DNA from: Deltaproteobacteria bacterium
GTDB lineage: Bacteria; Desulfobacterota; Desulfobulbia; Desulfobulbales; Desulfobulbaceae
Assembly: GCA_024277485.1 (NCBI GenBank)
Contig: JAJRVA010000224.1
Coordinates: 1-11,024 of the forward strand
DNA length: 11,024 bases
Direction of reading: 5' to 3'
Shown: piece after piece, positions 1 to 6,348 of the stretch
How positions within the stretch are numbered: the stretch's first letter is position 1
Layout: each line of letters begins with the position of its first letter
The notes under the pieces: generated by a model
Database searches by the model: none
Seen by the model: the letters and a program-made list of their open reading frames with translations, nothing else
Told to the model about the DNA's origin: nothing
Program-made: the position numbers and the translations under genes

Positions 1-162
1 GGGGCGGCAGGACTGGTGCCGGCCGGCCTGGTCATGACAACGCTCCTGCTGTTTTGTGTCTTCTGTTACCGCAGGATCGGTGGGGCCACAGGAGATACCC
101 TGGGGGCTGCCTGCGAAATTGCAGAGATGTCGGCAGTCTTTTTTGCCGCCGCCTGGATATGA
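1..162 (+). CDS. cobS: Adenosylcobinamide-GDP ribazoletransferase (cobalamin synthase), C-terminal end only
   Basis: This is the last 53 codons of a gene entering from the left edge, read in frame 1 and stopping at TGA 160-162. CobS joins adenosylcobinamide-GDP to alpha-ribazole (phosphate) in the last steps of cobalamin assembly and is an integral inner-membrane protein. What is visible: a hydrophobic stretch (LVMTTLLLFCVF), then YRRIGGATGDTLGAACEIAE, which matches the conserved CobS C-terminal signature in which GG-TGD-LGA precedes a final membrane helix, and then a hydrophobic tail (MSAVFFAAAWI). The start, the catalytic N-terminal part and any neighbouring cob genes lie outside the window. 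Short ORFs beginning near 54-56 in other frames are shadows of this gene. The identification rests on the signature alone but that signature is distinctive. Confidence 0.88.
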   Translation, partial: GAAGLVPAGLVMTTLLLFCVFCYRRIGGATGDTLGAACEIAEMSAVFFAAAWI

Positions 163-310
163 TCCGTTTGGACGGAATGGTCGAAAGATATATTTTTCAG
201 GGTTGTTTGCAGGCCAACATGCCCATCTTTCGTTGTTTCCAATTGCCCAACTGCCTTGACAGTTGAAAACAGGAGTGTTATTCTATTTATGAAGTGAGCT
301 CAATGTAAGA
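163..310. other. Intergenic region between cobS and the secreted protein gene
   Basis: No gene is visible here. Directly after the cobS stop lies a small perfect inverted repeat, TCCGT/ACGGA (163-167 and 172-176) with a 4-base loop. It is not followed by a T-run, so it is not a convincing terminator. The right half holds the promoter annotated at 256-284. Confidence 0.6.
256..284 (+). promoter_or_regulatory. Sigma70-type promoter for the secreted protein gene
   Basis: TTGACA at 256-261 (perfect -35), a 17-base spacer, then TATTCT at 279-284 (-10, four of six consensus positions). The predicted transcript start is near 291, about 20 bases before the ATG at 311. The position fits the downstream gene well. 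Seen directly; activity is inferred. Confidence 0.62.
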
Positions 311-766
311 ATGGTGATAATGAAATTCATACTTGTCAGTTTTGTTCTGCAATTTCTCCTGATTATCTCCTGTTCCGCGGTATATGCCGGTGTTGCCGAG
401 GCATCGACTGGAGCGGACCAGGCATATAGTCAGCAGTATGACCTGTCAGGTCTGACTGCGGAAGAGAAGCAATGGTTTGAAAAGTTTTTAGCCGGGACCT
501 TTTATGCTGACGGGTGGCAGAAGATTTCCAGCGATATCCTGGTGAAAATTTCCGTTGAGGATCGCGAAGAGAAAAAATTTATCCTGAATCAGCTTGGCTA
601 TAAGATAGGCCGAGAGTGGTGCAAGGATAACGATATCCGAAAAGTCGACACGGCCATGCTGAAAAAGTGGGGCCGCCTCCTCAGGACAACGGCCGAGGAA
701 GAGCCGCATCTCCTGGTCAAGGTTATCAAGGAAATCGATGCAGAGGTAACCTCACTGGTCGATTGA
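311..766 (+). CDS. Small secreted protein of unknown function
   Basis: A 151-residue protein that I do not recognise. The N-terminus is a clear Sec-type signal sequence: a basic residue, a long hydrophobic core (FILVSFVLQFLLIISCSAV) and a likely cleavage after VYA or a little later. The mature part is small, charged and apparently helical, with many Glu/Lys/Trp residues, one Cys and no metal-binding or catalytic motif that I can name. The second in-frame ATG at 320 (MKFILVS...) gives a more typical signal peptide start; neither start has a strong Shine-Dalgarno. A good promoter lies just upstream (256-284) and a hairpin-T-run terminator just downstream (805-825), so it is probably a single-gene transcript. 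Its last 15 bases overlap the 3' end of xseA on the other strand. Being real is likely (promoter, signal peptide, terminator); function is unknown. Confidence 0.72.
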   Translation: MVIMKFILVSFVLQFLLIISCSAVYAGVAEASTGADQAYSQQYDLSGLTAEEKQWFEKFLAGTFYADGWQKISSDILVKISVEDREEKKFILNQLGYKIGREWCKDNDIRKVDTAMLKKWGRLLRTTAEEEPHLLVKVIKEIDAEVTSLVD

Positions 767-2143
767 TTTTTTTGTCCCCGCTTCCTCCATTGAATCATCC
801 TGCAACCGGCCTGGGCCGGTTTTTTCAATTCTACACTGCAGGTATCCCCTGTGCAGAGTAACATTGACCCTGGTACCCGGCCGCACCTGCCTGTAATCCG
901 TGACCAGCGCTTTGTCTGCGGAATCTTTCATGGTTATGGAATAGCCCCGGGCAAGCGTTGACAGCGGACTTACCGCGTCAAGCATTCCCGCTGCATGGGA
1001 CAGGGAATCGCTGCAGGTGTCAATTTTTCTCTGCACAGCCATCAGCAGCCGCCTGTGCAGATCCCCCAGCTGCTGTTTCTGCAACTGCACCCGGGCAAGG
1101 GGATTCCTGCTCTGGAGGAGATGGTCGGCCCGGTTGAGCTGCTCCTGTTTCCGCCGAATTATGCCTTTCGCCGCCCTGTCCAGCTCAACAGCTTTATGGT
1201 CGATTCTGATCAGGAGGTTGTCCGGCCACTGTTTGAGGGTACCGAGTTTATGTCTGTGCAGGGCAAGTATTTCCACATAGCGGTCCAGCAGTGACTCCAT
1301 CAGGCGTACCATGCGGTTACCAAGCTGACTGACCTGCGTTCTGAGCATACTGCTGTCCGGCAGTACCATTTCCGCCGCCGCGCTTGGCGTCGGGGCCCTC
1401 AGGTCCGCAACAAGGTCGGCAATGGTATAATCAATTTCATGGCCCACCGCACTGACGACCGGGATCTTCGAGGCGGCAATGGCCCGGGCAACCTGTTCAT
1501 CGTTGAATGCCCGGAGATCCTCCAGGGATCCGCCCCCCCGGCAGACAACGATAAGGCCGGTCTGAAGCGATGCGTTGATGATCGCAATACCGTCCGCGAT
1601 CTCCGATGCAGCCTGTTCCCCCTGCACGGCGACGGGAAGAACGCTGATGCGTACCTGCGGGCACCGGTTTCCCGCCACCCTGATAAAATCATGCACCGCG
1701 GCGCCGCGGGGAGAGGTGATCAGCGTTATGTGCTCCGGCATGGCAGGCAGGGGTTTTTTCCTTGCCGCATCAAAGAGCCCTTCCTCTGCCAGTCTTTTTT
1801 TCAGTTTTTCAAACTCGATCTGCAGGGCTCCAGTACCGTGGAAATCGACCGCATCAACGATAAGCTGATAATCGCCCCGTGGCTCATACACGGAAATACG
1901 GCCGCGGCAGACAACATGCCGGCCATCGGCAGGCTGTTCCGCCAGGTATCGCTGCTGCATCTTGAAGAGAACCGCCTTGATCTGGGCCTGATCATCCTTG
2001 AGGGTGAAATACATGTGGCCGGAGAAAGGCCGGCGCAGGTTTGAGATCTCTCCGGCTATGCTGACAAAGGGAAAACGGCCTTCAAGTATATCCCTGATGG
2101 AGGCATTGATTTCAGAGACGGTAAATATTTTTGAGCTGTCCAT
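752..2143 (-). CDS. xseA: Exodeoxyribonuclease VII large subunit
   Basis: Catalytic large subunit of ExoVII, which with several copies of XseB degrades single-stranded DNA in both directions and acts in repair. In order: N-terminal OB-fold DNA-binding domain (about residues 6-105, FTVSEINASIRDILE...GEISN...SGHMYFTLKD), then the catalytic domain with LITSPRGAAVHDF, VVCRGGGSLEDLRAFNDE and VVSAVGHEIDYTIADLVADLRAPTPSAAAE, all hallmark blocks, then a coiled-coil-rich C-terminus ending in LARGYSI. I chose the ATG at 2143 (463 residues, close to the usual 450-460) over the TTG at 2185. A good promoter (2189-2217) would start transcription near 2182, just inside the longer form, and homology begins right after 2143. 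No clear Shine-Dalgarno precedes either start. No xseB is visible downstream, where the next gene is convergent, so the small subunit must be encoded elsewhere. Confidence 0.95.
   Translation of the reverse strand: MDSSKIFTVSEINASIRDILEGRFPFVSIAGEISNLRRPFSGHMYFTLKDDQAQIKAVLFKMQQRYLAEQPADGRHVVCRGRISVYEPRGDYQLIVDAVDFHGTGALQIEFEKLKKRLAEEGLFDAARKKPLPAMPEHITLITSPRGAAVHDFIRVAGNRCPQVRISVLPVAVQGEQAASEIADGIAIINASLQTGLIVVCRGGGSLEDLRAFNDEQVARAIAASKIPVVSAVGHEIDYTIADLVADLRAPTPSAAAEMVLPDSSMLRTQVSQLGNRMVRLMESLLDRYVEILALHRHKLGTLKQWPDNLLIRIDHKAVELDRAAKGIIRRKQEQLNRADHLLQSRNPLARVQLQKQQLGDLHRRLLMAVQRKIDTCSDSLSHAAGMLDAVSPLSTLARGYSITMKDSADKALVTDYRQVRPGTRVNVTLHRGYLQCRIEKTGPGRLQDDSMEEAGTKKSIDQ
805..825 (+). terminator. 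Rho-independent terminator for the secreted protein gene, embedded in the xseA 3' coding end
   Basis: Perfect 6-bp stem ACCGGC (805-810) / GCCGGT (815-820) with a CTGG loop, followed by a run of six T ending at 825. It lies about 40 bases past the TGA at 764-766. On the minus strand the T-run would precede the hairpin, so it acts only on plus-strand transcripts. The same bases encode EKTGPGRLQ near the XseA C-terminus. Confidence 0.72.
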
Positions 2144-2188
2144 GACCCGAGACAATGGTTGTTTAGTAATGCTTTTTTCGACCAAAGT

Positions 2189-2217
2189 AGTATAGTAAAC
2201 GGTTCTTTACCGGTAAA
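2189..2217 (-). promoter_or_regulatory. Probable xseA promoter
   Basis: Read on the minus strand: TTTACC (-35, bases 2217-2212; four of six consensus), a 17-base spacer, then TATACT (-10, bases 2194-2189; five of six). The predicted start is near 2182, leaving a leader of roughly 40 bases before the ATG at 2143. The -35 lies inside the palindrome at 2205-2218. Confidence 0.5.
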
Positions 2218-2218
2218 G
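2205..2218. promoter_or_regulatory. 14-bp perfect palindrome between divergent genes, candidate operator
   Basis: CTTTACCGGTAAAG is an uninterrupted, perfectly self-complementary 14-mer in the 105-base gap between xseA and the TPR protein gene. It covers the -35 of the proposed xseA promoter and lies 31 bases before the TPR gene ATG, so a bound dimeric regulator could influence both directions. I do not recognise it as a named regulator's site. Confidence 0.35.
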
Positions 2219-2248
2219 CAAAATCATTTCGTCAATTGAGAGAGAACC

Positions 2249-2947
2249 ATGAATCAACAGAGCGCGTTTGATCGCAACCATATAGAAAAAGAGGCGGTAG
2301 CGGAAACAGAAGGGTTGCTGGACCAGTTTAATCTGCCGCCGGCAGTGATTTCGTTTATCCGCGAAAACCAGCGTGCCATCTGGGTTGTTGTCGGCTGTAT
2401 CGCCCTGGCCGTGACCGCTGTTTCCCTGTACGGGACCTACAGGTCGTACCGGGAAGACAAGGCGGCGTCGGCCCTGACGCTGGCACTGAAGGCTGAGGGT
2501 GAGGACAAAAAACAGCAGATTGAGCAGGTCGTGAATGAATTCGGTTCCACCTCGTCCGGTTTCTGGGGCAGGATAGAGCTTGCCCATCTTGCGGCTGCAG
2601 AGGGAAATATAGCTGAAGCAATAGAGGCGTTGACTGATATCCAGCGCTCTGTTTCCGATAAAGACCCGGTTGCCCCATTGCTGCACTATAACCTCGCGCT
2701 TCTGCATGAAAAAAACAATGACCTGAACAAGGCGCTTGCCGATTTGACCGCCTTGAGCGGCTTCAAGGGGTTTGAGAAGATTTCTTACCAGGCCATGGGC
2801 CGGCTGTATGAACAGCAGGGCAGCAGGGACAAGGCCCTGGAGATGTACAGGAAATACATGAGCTTCGGGGAGCCTGAAACCGGTCAGCCCCCTGCTGGTC
2901 CCGATCGGAGCATGATACAGGCAAGGATACGTCGTCTGGAGAAGTGA
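2249..2947 (+). CDS. Single-pass membrane protein with C-terminal TPR repeats (YfgM-like)
   Basis: 232 residues. Visible layout: a polar N-terminal segment (1-42), one membrane helix (about 43-63, AIWVVVGCIALAVTAVSLYG), then a soluble helical domain with three TPR-like units at about 105-133 (FWGRIELAHLAAAEGNIAEAIEAL), 144-172 (LLHYNLALLHEKNNDLNKALADL) and 178-206 (ISYQAMGRLYEQQGSRDKALEMYRKYM). This matches the architecture of the 'TPR repeat-like' family that includes YfgM, a periplasm-facing partner of the SecYEG translocon and chaperones in enterics. A precise role here is inferred only. A weak GA-rich Shine-Dalgarno (about 2237-2243) precedes the ATG. Its TGA overlaps the panC start by one base (TGATG), so it is the first gene of the pan operon and probably translationally coupled to panC. 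I see no functional reason for that pairing. Confidence 0.8.
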   Translation: MNQQSAFDRNHIEKEAVAETEGLLDQFNLPPAVISFIRENQRAIWVVVGCIALAVTAVSLYGTYRSYREDKAASALTLALKAEGEDKKQQIEQVVNEFGSTSSGFWGRIELAHLAAAEGNIAEAIEALTDIQRSVSDKDPVAPLLHYNLALLHEKNNDLNKALADLTALSGFKGFEKISYQAMGRLYEQQGSRDKALEMYRKYMSFGEPETGQPPAGPDRSMIQARIRRLEK

Positions 2948-3795
2948 TGGAGATCATCCGTGTTCCGGCTGAAATGCGGGCCTGGTCAAGAAAACAGGCC
3001 GCGGGCGGCAGGAGTGTCGCCCTTGTTCCGACCATGGGTTTTTTTCACGAGGGCCACCTCAGTCTTATGCGCATGGGGCGGCAGCATGCGGACCGGGTCA
3101 TTGTCAGCCTTTTCGTGAATCCCATCCAGTTCGGGCCGGGTGAAGACCTTGAGGCGTATCCCCGCGATTTTGAAAGGGACTGCCGCCTAGCGGAAAACGA
3201 GGGGGTTGACATTGTCTTTGCACCGGATGCCGGGGACATGTATCCGGAAGATTTCATGACAAGCGTCTCTGTCAGCGGTATTACAGAGCGTCTCTGCGGT
3301 GCGGCCCGGCCCGGTCATTTTGACGGGGTGGCAATCGTGGTAACGAAACTCTTTCATATCACCGGAGCGGACTGCGCGGTGTTCGGAGAAAAAGATTTTC
3401 AGCAGCTGGCAGTCATCCGGCGGATGGTCAGGGACCTGAATATGGAGATCGAGATTATCGGCCACCCCATTGTCCGGGAGCCCGACGGCCTGGCCATGAG
3501 TTCCCGCAATACGTACCTTGACCAGAAGGAACGGAGTTCGGCGCTGTGCCTCTCCCGGTCACTTGCGCTTGCGCGGAGCAGTGTGAAGGCCGGTATGCTT
3601 GATACCCGCGAACTGGCAACGGTTATCCGTGATCACATCCTGTCCTTCCCCGGGACGGAGATCGATTATGCTGAATTCGTCGACAGCCGGAGCCTGAAAC
3701 CGGTCCCACGGGTTGATGAAAAGACACTCCTTGCCCTGGCAGTACGGATAAACGGCAGGGTTCGCCTTATTGACAACGGGCTTGTGGTGCAATAA
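2947..3795 (+). CDS. panC: Pantoate--beta-alanine ligase (pantothenate synthetase)
   Basis: Condenses (R)-pantoate with beta-alanine using ATP, through a pantoyl-adenylate, to make pantothenate (vitamin B5), the precursor of coenzyme A. Cytosolic. With the ATG at 2947 it has 282 residues, the normal length. Signatures: LVPTMGFFHEGHLSL (about 27-40, with the HxGH-type nucleotide motif at 34-37), VSLFVNPIQFGPGEDLEAYPR (53-73), GEKDFQQL (147-154) and the KMSKS-like MSSRNTYL (184-191). A GTG at 2944 is an alternative start one codon earlier, but the ATG overlaps the previous stop in the coupled TGATG arrangement and has GGAG at 2938-2941 well placed. Downstream, panD makes the beta-alanine substrate, so the two genes supply consecutive steps. 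panB, needed for pantoate, is not in the window. Confidence 0.96.
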   Translation: MEIIRVPAEMRAWSRKQAAGGRSVALVPTMGFFHEGHLSLMRMGRQHADRVIVSLFVNPIQFGPGEDLEAYPRDFERDCRLAENEGVDIVFAPDAGDMYPEDFMTSVSVSGITERLCGAARPGHFDGVAIVVTKLFHITGADCAVFGEKDFQQLAVIRRMVRDLNMEIEIIGHPIVREPDGLAMSSRNTYLDQKERSSALCLSRSLALARSSVKAGMLDTRELATVIRDHILSFPGTEIDYAEFVDSRSLKPVPRVDEKTLLALAVRINGRVRLIDNGLVVQ

Positions 3796-3890
3796 GAGGA
3801 AGGCAGCAGCATGTTGTCTGCTGTTGTGTATATCAAATGTCATTTTTTTTGAGGCGCGTTGATTGATTTTGTCAATCATGTGTGGAGACA
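3796..3890. other. panC-panD intergenic gap with two inverted repeats
   Basis: This 95-base gap interrupts an otherwise tightly packed run of genes. It contains CAGCAG/CTGCTG (3804-3809 and 3818-3823, 8-base loop), a run of eight T (3843-3850) and a second perfect 7-bp inverted repeat TGATTGA/TCAATCA (3860-3866 and 3872-3878, loop TTTTG). The second repeat ends just before the GGAG at 3884-3887 that serves panD. The T-run is 20 bases from the first hairpin, so this is not a standard intrinsic terminator. It could be an mRNA structure controlling panD translation, or an operator. Confidence 0.4.
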
Positions 3891-4253
3891 ATGTTACGTT
3901 TTATGCTGAACACCAAGATTCACCGGGCAACGGTAACCGCGTCCGATGTGAACTACGAGGGAAGCCTGACCGTTGATCGCGACCTGATGGACCTTGCAGG
4001 CATTGTGCCCTTTGAACAGGTGAAAGTGTATAATATCAGCAATGGCGAGAGGTTTGACACCTATGTCATCGAGGGCGCCCGCGGATCCGGCGCCATCGGA
4101 CTCAACGGTGCTGCAGCCAGGAAGGGGCTGGTTGGCGACCTGATCATCATCGCCACCTATACGGCAGTGTCTGCGGAGGAGATGGCAAGCCATAAGCCGA
4201 CCATCCTGCTGCTGGATGAAAACAACCGGGTGAAAGACCACCTGGACAAGTAA
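3891..4253 (+). CDS. panD: Aspartate 1-decarboxylase proenzyme (pyruvoyl-dependent)
   Basis: Decarboxylates L-aspartate to beta-alanine, the second substrate of PanC. The proenzyme cleaves itself at a Gly-Ser bond, turning the serine into the catalytic pyruvoyl group. From the ATG at 3891 it is 120 residues, within the usual 115-140. It begins MLRFMLNTKIHRATVT, the standard family N-terminus, which favours this start over the GTG three codons upstream (3882). The processing site is G24-S25 in NYEGSLTVD, and R54, T57 and Y58 of GERFDTYVIEG occupy the expected active-site positions. GGAG at 3884-3887 is only three bases from the ATG, a tight spacing. It is followed after 13 bases by the aminotransferase gene, which has its own ribosome site. 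Confidence 0.96.
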   Translation: MLRFMLNTKIHRATVTASDVNYEGSLTVDRDLMDLAGIVPFEQVKVYNISNGERFDTYVIEGARGSGAIGLNGAAARKGLVGDLIIIATYTAVSAEEMASHKPTILLLDENNRVKDHLDK

Positions 4254-4266
4254 AGAGAGGAGTATC

Positions 4267-5466
4267 ATGCCCGGTTTTGAAGTTTTCGGTGAAGAGGAAA
4301 AACGCCAGGCCATGGATGTCTTTGATACGGGTGTCCTGTTTCGCTACGAGTTTGCCGGACAACGGCGGGATATCTGGAAAGTCAGGGAATTTGAAAAAGC
4401 CTTTGCCGGCTATACCGGGGCCGGCTATGCCCAGGCCGTTACCTCGGGTACGGCAGCCCTGAAAGTGGCCCTGGCGGCGCTTGGGGTGGGGCCCGGTGAT
4501 GAGGTGATAACCCAGGGCTTTACCTTCGTGGCCACCTGGGAGGCGATATTTGATGTCGGCGCCGTCCCGGTCTTTACCGAGGTTGATGAGACGCTCAACA
4601 TGGATCCGGAGGATCTCAGGAAAAAAATCACTCCAAAAACCGCAGCCATCATTCCGGTCCACATGTTAGGGGCCCAGGCCAGAATACAGGAGATCATGGC
4701 CGTGGCCGACCAGCACAACATCCCGGTCATCGAGGACACGGCCCAGGCAGCGGGCGCCCGCCTGGAGGGTAACCACCTGGGGACCTTTGGAGCCTGCGGC
4801 ACCTTTTCCTTTGATTCCGTCAAGACCATGACCACGGGTGAGGGCGGTATGATCATCACGGATGATGAGAAGATATGGCGAGCCATGTCCGAATATCACG
4901 ACCATGGCCATGATCACGCAGTCAACCCCGGGGGGCGAGGCGGGGAAGGTCGGCGGTTCATCGGTTTCAACTACCGGATGATGGAGCTGCAGGGCGCCAT
5001 CGGGCTTGCCCAGCTTGCCAAGCTTGACCAGATGATTGTGGAGCAGAAAAAGAACAAGACAGTGCTGAAAGGGGCTGCCGCAAAGATACCCGGGGTAAGG
5101 TTCAGGGAGATCCTTGACGAGGCCGGAGACTCGGCCACCTTTCTGGCATTTATGCTGCCGGACCGGGAGCGGGCGGCCCGGGTCAACGAAGTACTGAAGG
5201 AAAGCGGGGCCGGAGCCATCAATTTCGGGGAAAACACCTGGCATTTTTATCCGCAGTGGGAGCATCTCATGAATGGTTCTACACTGTGCCGGGGAGGTTG
5301 GCCTTTTGGAGCGCACGGCAAACGGAGAGTGGTGTATGATCCTGATGGCCTGCCGCAGTCAGCGGAAATAATGACCCGCACCCTGGTATACCAGGTACCC
5401 ATCAGGCTGGGCGAGGCACAGAAAGAGACCATGCTCGGGGCATTGCAAAAGGCGGCGTCCCTGTAA
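4267..5466 (+). CDS. DegT/DnrJ/EryC1/StrS-family PLP aminotransferase, KdnA-like
   Basis: 399 residues, fold-type I PLP enzyme. Family members transfer an amino group, usually from glutamate, to a keto sugar or similar substrate. Visible motifs: SGTAAL (60-65, phosphate cup), EDTAQAAGA (156-164, with D157 for the pyridine nitrogen), FSFDSVKTMTTGEGGMI (180-196, with K186 as the Schiff-base lysine), and FNYRMMELQGAIGLAQL (234-250). The opening MPGFEVFGEEEK...FRY, the His-rich YHDHGHDH (210-217) and NTWHFYPQWEHL near the C-terminus remind me of KdnA, the transaminase that makes 8-amino-3,8-dideoxy-D-manno-octulosonate for lipopolysaccharide in Shewanella. This is from memory and unverified, and the partner KdnB is not in the window. 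GAGAGGAG upstream (about 4254-4262) is a strong Shine-Dalgarno. It is the last gene of the panC-panD run and ends two bases from the convergent rsmJ. Confidence 0.82.
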   Translation: MPGFEVFGEEEKRQAMDVFDTGVLFRYEFAGQRRDIWKVREFEKAFAGYTGAGYAQAVTSGTAALKVALAALGVGPGDEVITQGFTFVATWEAIFDVGAVPVFTEVDETLNMDPEDLRKKITPKTAAIIPVHMLGAQARIQEIMAVADQHNIPVIEDTAQAAGARLEGNHLGTFGACGTFSFDSVKTMTTGEGGMIITDDEKIWRAMSEYHDHGHDHAVNPGGRGGEGRRFIGFNYRMMELQGAIGLAQLAKLDQMIVEQKKNKTVLKGAAAKIPGVRFREILDEAGDSATFLAFMLPDRERAARVNEVLKESGAGAINFGENTWHFYPQWEHLMNGSTLCRGGWPFGAHGKRRVVYDPDGLPQSAEIMTRTLVYQVPIRLGEAQKETMLGALQKAASL

Positions 5467-5468
5467 CG

Positions 5469-6266
5469 TTATTGCCTGCCGGGGATCATGTACACGTCAA
5501 AGCGGGTCGTTTTGCTGCCGAGGCTGTGGGAAGGAGTGCTGCTGCCTGCCAGAGGCGGGGCTGTTTTCGGCCGCTTGACCACAACCCTTTTGCCTGTAGC
5601 AGACAGCGCCTCGCCAAGGAGCTCTTCCGCATCAGTCTCATGGCCGAGCAGCCTGTTCAGGATCTGCATCTCCTTTTTGACCAGGGCGCTTTTTTTCCTC
5701 TGCGGGAACATGGGATCAAGGTAAACAACATCATATTTTGCGCCCGGGCGGGCAGAGTCGCGCAGAAACCGGAGGCTGTCGCCGGTTGACAGGTGAATTC
5801 TTTCAGCGGCAGGGCGGGTGTCCGGGTGGCGGGAGGCTCTTCGCAGGCCGTCTTCCAGCATGGCGGCAACGATCCGGTTACGTTCAAACATGTGAACACG
5901 GCAGCCGTGGCTGGCCATGAGAAAACTGTCCCTGCCCATTCCACCGGTGGCATCAAGGACCGATGGCGGCTGGTTTTTATGAAATCCCACCGCCTTGAGC
6001 AGGACTTCTTTGCCCGCATGCAGTCTCCTGTATCCGGCCCGTCCCGTGACAAATTCAGCATAAATGCGGCCCTGCAATACAGCGTCATGCGGCATGGAAA
6101 GACCCAGCCTGCCGCGGGAAAAGCTGAGGATAAAATCATATCCCGTACTGTCGGTAATGACCGGCAATGCGAGAGACGTGGCCAACTGCGCCTCTCGTTC
6201 CTGGCGGCCGGGTTCAGCCAGGTATATTCCCACGCGGGGGTTTTCTGTTGTTGGGACAGGTGCCAT
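5469..6266 (-). CDS. rsmJ: 16S rRNA (guanine1516-N2)-methyltransferase
   Basis: SAM-dependent methyltransferase that methylates G1516 of 16S rRNA in the small ribosomal subunit (former YhiQ). 265 residues, near the usual 250. Signatures: DFVxG-like EFVTGRAGYRRLHAGKEVLLKAVG (71-93), SAM motif I VLDATGGMGRDSFLMASHGCRV (103-124), MFERNRIVAAMLEDGL (126-141), the catalytic-type DPMFPQRKKSALVKKEM (184-200) and KRVVVKRPKTAPPLA (226-240), all close to the E. coli protein. The ATG at 6266 has no Shine-Dalgarno. A perfect TATAAT sits directly before it (minus strand, 6274-6269), which would put the transcript start at or inside the start codon; either translation is leaderless or the match is chance. 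No good -35 accompanies it. Convergent with the aminotransferase gene with a two-base gap. Confidence 0.93.
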   Translation of the reverse strand: MAPVPTTENPRVGIYLAEPGRQEREAQLATSLALPVITDSTGYDFILSFSRGRLGLSMPHDAVLQGRIYAEFVTGRAGYRRLHAGKEVLLKAVGFHKNQPPSVLDATGGMGRDSFLMASHGCRVHMFERNRIVAAMLEDGLRRASRHPDTRPAAERIHLSTGDSLRFLRDSARPGAKYDVVYLDPMFPQRKKSALVKKEMQILNRLLGHETDAEELLGEALSATGKRVVVKRPKTAPPLAGSSTPSHSLGSKTTRFDVYMIPGRQ

Positions 6267-6298
6267 GCATTATATAGTGTTGAGTGTTCCACGCGATG

Positions 6299-6316
6299 CC
6301 CCGGACTCTGCCGGGG
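6299..6316. repeat. Inverted repeat in the rsmJ/nuclease divergent gap
   Basis: CCCCGG (6299-6304) and CCGGGG (6311-6316) form a perfect 6-bp GC-rich inverted repeat with a 6-base loop, midway in the 82-base gap between two divergent genes. It is not followed by a T-run on either strand. It may be an operator or a structured leader; nothing more can be said. Confidence 0.35.
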
Positions 6317-6348
6317 TACGATATTCATAATTGATCGGACTGATCTAA

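Noticed and set aside
163..176. Small hairpin directly after the cobS stop
   Set aside because: A 5-bp stem without a following T-run is too weak to call a terminator.
1696..1709. Perfect 14-bp palindrome CCGCGGCGCCGCGG
   Set aside because: Lies in the middle of xseA, encoding the conserved SPRGAAV block with GC-rich codons; coding constraint explains it.
1439..2044. 201-codon plus-strand frame opposite xseA
   Set aside because: Shadow of the conserved catalytic blocks of XseA.
4905..4930. Repeated CATG/GATCACG pattern in the aminotransferase gene
   Set aside because: It reflects the codons for the His/Asp-rich segment HDHGHDH, not a DNA repeat.
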